A DNA stretch of 64,000 nucleotides. Origin: Patiriisocius marinus (GTDB lineage Bacteria > Bacteroidota > Bacteroidia > Flavobacteriales > Flavobacteriaceae). The stretch is from the NCBI RefSeq assembly GCF_008974325.1, contig NZ_BKCG01000001.1:310001-374000 (forward strand), in the 5' to 3' direction. Below are positions 56,278 through 63,378 of the stretch, one piece after another. Within the stretch, counting starts at the first letter, position 1; every line of letters begins with the position of its first letter. The notes under the pieces are model-generated. The model did not search any database and had not been told where the DNA came from. It was given only the letters and a program-made list of their open reading frames with translations. Both the position numbers and the translations under genes were made by a program.

Positions 56278-56960
56278 TGGCTATATTAGGAATTAAAAAT
56301 GATGATAATGCCAGAAAAGATAATGATGTATTTCACTATCCCACTTCTAAAAACGCACTTATTATTTTTACTCGAAATGCAGAATTAGGAAAATGCAAAA
56401 CTCGCTTAGCAGCTACTGTTGGTGATGAATCGGCTTTAGAGATTTATAAATTTTTATTACGACATACTGTGGACATTACCACACCATTGAATGTAGATAA
56501 ATTTGTTTTTTATTCTGTAAAAAAACGTGATAATGACCTTTGGGATGAAACGATTTTTAGAAAGAAAACACAATACGGTGACGACTTAGGAATTAGAATG
56601 CAAAATGCTTTTGACGATGTTTTTGAAATGGGATATTCTCGAGCAATTATCATTGGTAGTGATATGTATGATATGACTACAAACGATTTACAAAACGCCT
56701 TCAATAAATTAATTGATAGTGACGCTGTTGTAGGCCCAGCAAAAGATGGAGGATATTATTTACTAGGAATGAAAGAAGTGCAACAAGCTGTGTTTAAAAA
56801 TAAAACTTGGGGTACAGATACCGTTTTAGAAAGCACACTTGCAGATTTAAAAGATAAAAAAATCGCATTATTAGATAAAAAAAATGATGTGGATTATTAT
56901 GAAGATATTGCTGATATAGAAGTATTTCAACAATTTTTTCCGGCGGAATTAAAAAAATAA
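56277..56960 (+). CDS. TIGR04282-type arsenosugar glycosyltransferase (CofC-like), copy 2
   Basis: The 227-residue protein has the motif set of this family: LIIFTRNAELGKCKTRLA (about 30-46, substrate-binding Lys/Arg), IIIGSDMYDMT (about 121-131) and VVGPAKDGGYYLLGM (about 149-163). The family accompanies arsS and arsM and is thought to take part in building the arsenosugar. The N-terminal 25 residues are an unusual charged extension (KNDDNARKDND). It is coupled to the rhodanese gene and followed by the phosphorylase gene. Confidence 0.88.
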   Translation: MAILGIKNDDNARKDNDVFHYPTSKNALIIFTRNAELGKCKTRLAATVGDESALEIYKFLLRHTVDITTPLNVDKFVFYSVKKRDNDLWDETIFRKKTQYGDDLGIRMQNAFDDVFEMGYSRAIIIGSDMYDMTTNDLQNAFNKLIDSDAVVGPAKDGGYYLLGMKEVQQAVFKNKTWGTDTVLESTLADLKDKKIALLDKKNDVDYYEDIADIEVFQQFFPAELKK

Positions 56961-57001
56961 CAATAGCTCTTTTTAAAGAGATTTAAATTATACAAACACA
57001 T

Positions 57002-57814
57002 ATGAAAAAATATATTAAAGAAGCAGTAGAGTTTCTACAAAGTAGAGGCTTCGGAAAACCAGAAGTAGGAATTATTCTAGGGACAGGTTTAGGGAAAATT
57101 ATTGATGAAGTTACTATTGAAGCTGAAATGAGCTACAATCACATTCCTAACTTTCCTACAGCAACGGTTGAATTTCATAAAGGAAAATTGATTTATGGAG
57201 AATTAGCTGGTAAAAAAGTGGTGTTAATGCAAGGTCGTTTTCATGTTTATGAAGGATATTCTTTAACTGATGTTACTTTCCCTGTACGTGTAATGAAAGA
57301 ACTTGGTATTTCTAAACTTCTTGTAAGCAATGCCTCTGGAGCAATAAATCTTAACTTTAAAAAGGGAGAAATCATGTTAATTGATGATCACATCAATTTA
57401 CAAGGAGGATCTCCCCTAGCTTTTAAAGGAGTTGAAAAACTTGGTGAGCGCTTTGTAGATTTAAGCGCGCCTTATGATGCTAAAATGAATGCTTCTCTTG
57501 AAGAAATTGCTTCTAAAAACAATATCAATTTACACAAAGGGGTATATGCAAGTGTTGTTGGACCACAACTTGAAACTCGTGCTGAATATCGCTATTTAAA
57601 AATTATAGGAGCTGATGCTGTTGGGATGAGTACTGTTCCTGAAATTATTGTTGCAAACCACTTAAACCTTCCTGTTATTGCATTATCAGTTTTAACTGAT
57701 GAATGCGACCCAGATAATTTGAAGCCAGTAGATATTGCTGATATTATCGCACATGCAGGAACAGCAGAACCTCAAATGATTACACTTTTTACAGAATTAA
57801 TTAAAACACTTTAA
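57002..57814 (+). CDS. Purine-nucleoside phosphorylase, family I
   Basis: The 270-residue enzyme has the class signatures GIILGTGLGKI (about 19-29), QGRFHVYEGYS (about 80-90), LVSNASGAIN (about 105-114) and the catalytic region VGPQLETRAEYRYLKIIGADAVGMSTVPE (about 180-208). It splits purine nucleosides with phosphate. In this locus a natural role is phosphorolysis of the arsenic-bearing deoxyadenosine made by ArsS to free adenine and give a sugar phosphate. That role is inferred from context; a general salvage role is the alternative. Confidence 0.92.
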   Translation: MKKYIKEAVEFLQSRGFGKPEVGIILGTGLGKIIDEVTIEAEMSYNHIPNFPTATVEFHKGKLIYGELAGKKVVLMQGRFHVYEGYSLTDVTFPVRVMKELGISKLLVSNASGAINLNFKKGEIMLIDDHINLQGGSPLAFKGVEKLGERFVDLSAPYDAKMNASLEEIASKNNINLHKGVYASVVGPQLETRAEYRYLKIIGADAVGMSTVPEIIVANHLNLPVIALSVLTDECDPDNLKPVDIADIIAHAGTAEPQMITLFTELIKTL

Positions 57815-57815
57815 A

Positions 57816-58013
57816 ATGAAAAATGTTTTTTCAGTGTTATTAATTGGAGTTGCTTTTTTTAAACTCACTGTTTCAATTTTAAATCCTAATGAAATTGTAA
57901 CGCTATTCGGTGCAGAAGTTAATATTTGGATTTACCGGGCAATATGGCTTTCTGCCGGTTTGCTATCAGTATATTCTATCAATAAGGAGCGCAACAAAAC
58001 CTCCGAAAATTAA
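57816..58013 (+). CDS. Small two-helix membrane protein of the arsenosugar-type locus
   Basis: The 65-residue protein starts two bases after the phosphorylase stop and has two helices (about 3-20 and 35-55) with a short polar C terminus. Its tight spacing suggests co-translation. I recognise no family. Confidence 0.7.
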   Translation: MKNVFSVLLIGVAFFKLTVSILNPNEIVTLFGAEVNIWIYRAIWLSAGLLSVYSINKERNKTSEN

Positions 58014-58074
58014 AATACTTGTACCTATCAACTTCTTTAAAAGGTAGATAATCACTAAAATAAAACAAATACAC

Positions 58075-59043
58075 ATGAGCTATTTAGATGCTACACACGA
58101 TGTTTACAAAAAAGCAGCCTTAACTCCAGATGTTGGATTATGCTGCACTACAAACCCAATATGGGAGTTACCAGGTTTAAAAATTCCTAAAATTATGCAG
58201 GAAATGAACTACGGTTGTGGTAGTACTGTTCACGCACGCGATTTATCAAACAACCCTAAAATGCTTTATGTAGGCGTTGGTGGAGGAATGGAATTATTAC
58301 AATTCTCTTATTTCAATCGTCAAAAAAATGGCGTTGTGGGTATTGATGTTGTTGACGAAATGCTAGAAGCATCACGTAAAAACTTCAAAATAGCAGAAGA
58401 ACAAAACGATTGGTTTAAAAGCGAATTTGTTGACCTCAAAAAAGGGGATGCACTTAACCTTCCTGTGGAAGACAACTCTATTGATGTAGCAGCGCAAAAC
58501 TGTTTATTCAATATTTTTAAAGCAGAAGATCTTAAAAAGGCCATTAAGGAAATGTACCGAGTTTTAAAACCTCACGGTAAATTAGTAATGAGCGATCCTA
58601 CTTGTGAACAAGAAATGAATCAAACATTACGTGATGACGATCGTTTACGAGCATTGTGCTTAAGCGGAAGTCTTCCTATTGCAGAATATGTAAAAGCATT
58701 AACCGATGTTGGTTTTGGAACTATTGAAATTAGAGCTAGAAAACCTTATAGAATTTTAGATCCTAAAAATTATCCTACAGACGAGTTAATCTATATCGAA
58801 TCTATAGAAGTTGCAGCAATTAAAGACCCAATGCCAGAAGACGGCCCTTGTATTTTTACTGGAAAAGCAGCTATTTATTACGGTGACCAAGATTTCTTTG
58901 ATGATGACCTAGGACACATTTTATTAAAAAACCAACCCTTAGCTATTTGTGATAAAACAGCAGGGGCTTTAAAAGAACTAGGAAGAAATGATATCTACTT
59001 TAGTGAATCTACTTTCCATTATGACGGTGGTGGATGTTGTTAA
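58075..59043 (+). CDS. arsM: Arsenosugar-type arsenite methyltransferase ArsM
   Basis: ArsM transfers methyl groups from S-adenosylmethionine to As(III). The 322-residue protein differs from classical ArsM and matches the arsenosugar-associated form. It has an N-terminal Cys motif GLCCTTNPIW (about 23-32), MNYGCGSTV (Cys49), the AdoMet site LYVGVGGGMELL (about 65-76), AQNCLFNIF (about 143) and SDPTCEQEM (about 180), and ends in GGGCC. The several Cys residues can hold As(III). A strong hairpin terminator follows. Confidence 0.9.
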   Translation: MSYLDATHDVYKKAALTPDVGLCCTTNPIWELPGLKIPKIMQEMNYGCGSTVHARDLSNNPKMLYVGVGGGMELLQFSYFNRQKNGVVGIDVVDEMLEASRKNFKIAEEQNDWFKSEFVDLKKGDALNLPVEDNSIDVAAQNCLFNIFKAEDLKKAIKEMYRVLKPHGKLVMSDPTCEQEMNQTLRDDDRLRALCLSGSLPIAEYVKALTDVGFGTIEIRARKPYRILDPKNYPTDELIYIESIEVAAIKDPMPEDGPCIFTGKAAIYYGDQDFFDDDLGHILLKNQPLAICDKTAGALKELGRNDIYFSESTFHYDGGGCC

Positions 59044-59078
59044 ATTAAACAAAATTGTCATATTAAAATTGTAATTTT

Positions 59079-59115
59079 ATAGTCTGTTGTTCGTCTGAAT
59101 AACAGACTATTTTTT
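59079..59115 (+). terminator. Terminator directly abutting the next start codon
   Basis: A perfect 10-bp stem (ATAGTCTGTT and complement) with a 12-base loop is followed by five T and A, and the start codon of the hydroxylase gene comes next at 59116. Confidence 0.7.
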
Positions 59116-60000
59116 ATGAATAAATACATCAACATATTTAAAGATTCCTATCAAGGATATTTCAATTATTTAATAAGTGAAATCACATCATTCCATTGGG
59201 ACAACTATTTCTACGGATTGATTATAGTTTCACTAATTGTATGGGGACTTGAAATTGCATTCCCGTGGCGAAAAAATCAAAAGATTTTCAGAAAAGACTT
59301 TTGGTTGGATACTTTCTATATGTTTTTCAATTTTTTCTTACTGAACCTAATAGTGTTAATAGTTCTTTCAAATACAGCCGAAAGTTTATTTAACGATGCC
59401 CTTGGATTAGTTAATTTAAATTTAAGTGATTTTCAATTATTAGATTTAAACGCTTTACCTTTTGGAGTAGGTTTACTTATCTTTTTTATAATAACAGATT
59501 TTGTACAATGGAATACACACAGGCTTTTACACCGCGTACCTTTCCTTTGGAATTTTCACAAAGTTCACCACTCAATTAAAGAGATGGGCTTTGCTGGCCA
59601 CCTAAGGTATCACTGGATGGAACCTATAGTTTACAAATCTATTTTATACATACCGCTTGCCATTATTGGTGGATTTAATGTAGAGCAAGTTGCGATTGTT
59701 CATTTCTCAGCACTAACTATTGGGCATTTAAATCACGCAAACCTAGGCTGGGATTACGGTGTTTTAAAATATGTTTTCAACAACCCCAAAATGCATATTT
59801 GGCATCACGTAAAAGAGCTTCCTGAAAACCATAAAAATGGAATTAATTATGGAATATCTTTAAGTATCTGGGATTACCTTTTTGGCACTAATCATGTACC
59901 CTATAATGGACGTGACATCGAATTAGGATTTGATGATGATGAAAAATTTCCAAAAACTTTTTTAAAGCAAGAAGCATATCCTCTATCACAAGAGAAATAA
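59116..60000 (+). CDS. Sterol desaturase/fatty-acid-hydroxylase family protein
   Basis: The 294-residue membrane protein has four or more helices and the eight-His diiron pattern: HRLLH (about 135), HKVHH (about 150), and HLNH with HIWHH (about 210-235). Relatives hydroxylate lipids or cleave ether lipids (alkylglycerol monooxygenase). In this locus it could act on a lipid-linked arsenosugar or its aglycone; the sequence alone does not show that. Its ATG lies immediately after a terminator hairpin. Confidence 0.85.
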   Translation: MNKYINIFKDSYQGYFNYLISEITSFHWDNYFYGLIIVSLIVWGLEIAFPWRKNQKIFRKDFWLDTFYMFFNFFLLNLIVLIVLSNTAESLFNDALGLVNLNLSDFQLLDLNALPFGVGLLIFFIITDFVQWNTHRLLHRVPFLWNFHKVHHSIKEMGFAGHLRYHWMEPIVYKSILYIPLAIIGGFNVEQVAIVHFSALTIGHLNHANLGWDYGVLKYVFNNPKMHIWHHVKELPENHKNGINYGISLSIWDYLFGTNHVPYNGRDIELGFDDDEKFPKTFLKQEAYPLSQEK

Positions 60001-60088
60001 AAAAGGCTATCATATCTTTTTGGAATAATGATTGTAATTGTTGTCAATACAACACGTCTCATATACTTTCATCAACAAATTTCTTCAT

Positions 60089-61033
60089 ATGAAAAAGCTA
60101 TTATTACTTTCAATTGCGTTTATAACATTACTGTCTTGTAACAACACAAAAAAAGTTGTCGAAGAAACTCCAAAACCTTCTGATTTTGATAAAAGTGTTA
60201 TTAACGATAACATAACAGTAAGCAATGGAAGGCTTATTGCTAAAACTCGGCCTGTTTCAGAATTAGATAAAAAAAGCGTTGCTCCTCAAGTTCCAGAAAA
60301 CATAACACCTGTTACAGTTGAAATAAACCCTCCTAAAGTGGTACCTCAACCTAAAGTGGAACCAATGACTCTACCGCTAGTTAAAAATATCACTCTTGCC
60401 CACCAATCCTTTAACACTCTATTACAAAACAATGTTAGTGCTAATGGAAATGTCAATTACGAAGGTTTTAAACGTAACCGAAAAGTGCTATCAAATTATA
60501 TAAAAGCTTTAGGTGAAAATATACCTCAGGATGATTGGACACAAAACGAGAAACTTGCTTATTGGATGAATGCCTATAATGCAATGACTATCGATTTAAT
60601 TTTACGTAATTGGCCAGTAGAAAGCATTAAGGATATTAAAAAACCTTGGGATCAACGCTATTGGAAACTGGGCGACAAATATTACAATCTGGAGGAAATT
60701 GAACACCAAATATTGCGTAAAATGGGAGATGCTCGTATTCACTTTGGTATAAACTGCGCATCATTCTCTTGCCCACCTTTATTAAACGAAGCCTTTACAG
60801 CGGCCAAAGTAGCTAGCCAATTAAATATTGTTGCTACAAAATTTATAAATGACTCTAGCCGAAATATGATTTCGGAAAACAGCATCGAAATTTCTAAAAT
60901 TTTTGATTGGTTTTCAAAGGATTTTAAACAAAACGGAAGTGTAATTGATTATTTGAACAAGTTTTCAGAAGTTAAAATTTCCGAAGATGCTAAAGTGCGT
61001 TATATGGATTACAATTGGGAACTTAATAAATAA
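60089..61033 (+). CDS. DUF547 lipoprotein, copy 1
   Basis: From ATG at 60089 the product has 314 residues with a lipoprotein signal (TLLSCNN), a Pro-rich spacer (about 75-105) and a DUF547 domain with ARIHFGINCASFSCPPLLNEAFTA near its middle. The upstream ATG at 60038 precedes the signal peptide and is unlikely. It is paralogous to the next gene. DUF547 proteins are often secreted and have unknown function. Confidence 0.85.
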   Translation: MKKLLLLSIAFITLLSCNNTKKVVEETPKPSDFDKSVINDNITVSNGRLIAKTRPVSELDKKSVAPQVPENITPVTVEINPPKVVPQPKVEPMTLPLVKNITLAHQSFNTLLQNNVSANGNVNYEGFKRNRKVLSNYIKALGENIPQDDWTQNEKLAYWMNAYNAMTIDLILRNWPVESIKDIKKPWDQRYWKLGDKYYNLEEIEHQILRKMGDARIHFGINCASFSCPPLLNEAFTAAKVASQLNIVATKFINDSSRNMISENSIEISKIFDWFSKDFKQNGSVIDYLNKFSEVKISEDAKVRYMDYNWELNK

Positions 61034-61130
61034 GCAGGCTTACTAATCTTATATTAAAATTAGCCCAAGCATTTGTTAACAGTACAGTAGGTGTTATTTT
61101 TTTAAGCTACTTTCATTCAAAATACCATCA

Positions 61131-61931
61131 ATGAAACTTTTAAAAATATCAATAACAATATTAATTGTGGCAGTTACTTTACAAAGTTGTAACTTATTAT
61201 CTGCCGCAGGCATCATTAGCCAAGGACAACCGGTAAAACAGGTTGAAGGCACTCTTACCTCAACTACTGCAAATAGCGCTGTAAATGTAGATCACAGCCT
61301 TTGGAACAGTCTTCTTAAAAAACATGTAAAAAACAACGGTTTAGTTTCATATAATGGGTTTAAAAAAGACAAGACTACCTTAGATAGTTATTTAGACCAA
61401 TTAGCTAATTTAGACCCTTCAAATAAATGGAGCGTCCAGGAATTACTGGCATACTACATTAATTTATACAATGCAGAAACGGTTAAGTTAATTGTTGAAA
61501 ATTACCCCACTAAAAGCATTAAAAATATAAAAGGGGCTTGGACGGAAGGAAGAGTAACAATTGGTAATCGCGAATTATCCTTAGGAGGAATTGAAAACGG
61601 AATTCTTAGAAAAATGAACGAACCTCGAATACATTTTGCTATTAATTGTGCCTCGATATCTTGTCCTAAATTATTAAATGAAGCTTACACTGCGGCCAAA
61701 ATTAATGAACAATTAGAAAAGGTAACTGTAGATTTCATTAATGGAAACAAGAATGACATCAATGCCACAAACCCTAAAATATCATCCATTTTTAAATTCT
61801 ATCCAAAAGATTTTAAAATAGATGGAGCGCAAAATATTGCAGAATATATTAATAAATACAGTAGCGTTAAAATAAATAACGATGCTACTTTAAATTATAA
61901 AGAGTACAATTGGAACTTAAATGAGCAATAG
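61131..61931 (+). CDS. DUF547 lipoprotein, copy 2
   Basis: The 266-residue protein has a lipoprotein signal (TLQSCNL) and a DUF547 domain with the same landmarks as its neighbour: LAYYINLYNAET, SIKNIKGAW, and PRIHFAINCASISCPKLLNEAYTAAKI. It lacks the long Pro-rich spacer. The conserved Cys pair (INCAS and SCP) suggests a thiol-based or structural role. It overlaps or closely precedes the glycosyltransferase gene. Confidence 0.88.
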   Translation: MKLLKISITILIVAVTLQSCNLLSAAGIISQGQPVKQVEGTLTSTTANSAVNVDHSLWNSLLKKHVKNNGLVSYNGFKKDKTTLDSYLDQLANLDPSNKWSVQELLAYYINLYNAETVKLIVENYPTKSIKNIKGAWTEGRVTIGNRELSLGGIENGILRKMNEPRIHFAINCASISCPKLLNEAYTAAKINEQLEKVTVDFINGNKNDINATNPKISSIFKFYPKDFKIDGAQNIAEYINKYSSVKINNDATLNYKEYNWNLNEQ

Positions 61932-61983
61932 TTTTCAAACTATTGAAAACCTAACAAAGCCAATTTTCGTAAGTTTACCATAT

Positions 61984-62751
61984 ATGTTAAGTGTAATCAT
62001 CCCCGTACTAAATGAAGCAGAAAATATTATATCTGTGCTCAGTCATTTAACTGAAAGCAGCTCTATTGAAACTACTTCAGAAATCATACTAGTTGATGGT
62101 GGTAGTGAAGATAACACAGTACAACTTGCATTAGATTTTTCTGAAAGAACTCCATTTTCAATATTCGTTATTTCTTCGGAAAAAGGGCGAGCAAAACAAA
62201 TGAATTCAGGTTTTAGAAAGTCAACGGGAAGTATTTTATATTTTCTGCACGCAGATTCGTATCCTCCTAAAAATTTTGATGCATTAATTATCAATGAAGT
62301 TAAAAAAGGAAATCCCGCTGGCTGTTTTAAAATGAAATTTGACAGTGATCATTGGTGGCTACAATTAGCAAGTTGGTTTACAAAATTTTCTTGGCGTGCC
62401 TGCCGTGGAGGAGATCAAAGTCAGTTTATTACTCGCGAACTATTTGAGGAAATAGGTGGTTTCGACGAAACTTTCATTATTTATGAGGATAACATTCTTA
62501 TTAACGAATTATACAAACGAAACAAATTTGTGGTAATTCAGGAATGGATAGGTTCATCTGCTAGAATGTACCAAGACAAAGGAGTTTGGTTTGTTCAATA
62601 TCATTTTTATATAATTTATTTAAAAAAATGGTTTGGAGCGGACGCTAATGAATTGTATGCTTACTATCTAAAACATATTAAGGATTGTCGAGTTGCTAAA
62701 ATTTCAGCAGAAAAAGCTACACTTTCAAAAAAAGCTTTTGCAGACGAGTAA
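61984..62751 (+). CDS. TIGR04283-type arsenosugar glycosyltransferase (GT2)
   Basis: I place the start at ATG 61984, giving MLSVIIPVLNEAENI, the standard N terminus of this group; an earlier ATG at 61921 adds 21 residues and overlaps the DUF547 stop. The 255-residue GT-A fold has LVDGGSEDNT (about 32-41), LHADSYPP (the DxD-like motif, about 89-96) and CRGGDQSQFITRELFEEIGGF. The family accompanies arsS and TIGR04282 proteins and is thought to add the aglycone or a further sugar. It is the last enzyme gene of the locus. Confidence 0.88.
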   Translation: MLSVIIPVLNEAENIISVLSHLTESSSIETTSEIILVDGGSEDNTVQLALDFSERTPFSIFVISSEKGRAKQMNSGFRKSTGSILYFLHADSYPPKNFDALIINEVKKGNPAGCFKMKFDSDHWWLQLASWFTKFSWRACRGGDQSQFITRELFEEIGGFDETFIIYEDNILINELYKRNKFVVIQEWIGSSARMYQDKGVWFVQYHFYIIYLKKWFGADANELYAYYLKHIKDCRVAKISAEKATLSKKAFADE

Positions 62752-62807
62752 CTAATCATTATTCACTTTACTATTAACAATTTGCAAGTAAAACTTTAAT
62801 ATTTCCT

Positions 62808-62823
62808 AAACACAATTGTGTTT
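62808..62823. promoter_or_regulatory. 16-bp perfect palindrome upstream of hemerythrin gene
   Basis: AAACACAATTGTGTTT is perfectly symmetric and ends 40 bases before the hemerythrin start codon. It is a good candidate for a dimeric regulator site and shares the core ACAATTGT with the palindrome before purH. Confidence 0.5.
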
Positions 62824-62863
62824 TAATTGATTGTAATTTAGAGGAAACTAAAAAACCAACATC

Positions 62864-63313
62864 ATGCAAAACATATTTGAAGCCATTCGTGCAGATCACG
62901 ATATCCAAAGAGACTTATTAGACAAAGCTTTAGAAACTTCTGGGAAATCAAGTGAAAGAAAAGAAATCTGGGACAAACTCAAAGTTGAATTAAAAGGCCA
63001 CGAAACTGCCGAAGAACGTAACTTTTACAAACAATTGATTGATAACGATATGATGGTAGAACATACGCGTCACGGCATTGCAGAACACCACGAAATTGAC
63101 GAATTGATTGAAAAAGTTGATGAATCTGATATGGATAGTAGCGCTTGGCTAGCACATATGAAAGCACTTGACCATCAGGTACGCCACCATTTAGAAGATG
63201 AAGAAAAAGCTTTTTTTCAATTGGCGGGTAAAGTTTTTAACGAGAAACAAAAAACAGATCTCGCAAAAGCATACAACGCTGAAATGGAAGCACAAAGAAA
63301 GGAAATGAGATAA
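62864..63313 (+). CDS. Hemerythrin HHE domain protein
   Basis: The 149-residue cytoplasmic protein has the helical HHE layout with candidate iron ligands in RADHDIQ (His13), LKGHETAEE (about 45), HTRHGIAEHHEID (about 68-80) and DHQVRHHLEDEE (about 108-119). Such proteins bind diiron and O2, NO or peroxide in stress responses. It has its own upstream palindrome and downstream terminator, so it is probably independent of the arsenosugar-type genes. Confidence 0.9.
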   Translation: MQNIFEAIRADHDIQRDLLDKALETSGKSSERKEIWDKLKVELKGHETAEERNFYKQLIDNDMMVEHTRHGIAEHHEIDELIEKVDESDMDSSAWLAHMKALDHQVRHHLEDEEKAFFQLAGKVFNEKQKTDLAKAYNAEMEAQRKEMR

Positions 63314-63334
63314 GAAAAATAAGTTTTCAGTACG

Positions 63335-63372
63335 GCACTTTTAGGTTTAATAAAACTTAAAGGTGCTTTTTT
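63335..63372. terminator. Bidirectional terminator after the hemerythrin gene
   Basis: GCACTTTTAGGTTT pairs imperfectly (G-T pairs) with AACTTAAAGGTGC, followed by six T. It separates the convergent hemerythrin and barrel genes. Confidence 0.7.
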
Positions 63373-63378
63373 CATATT

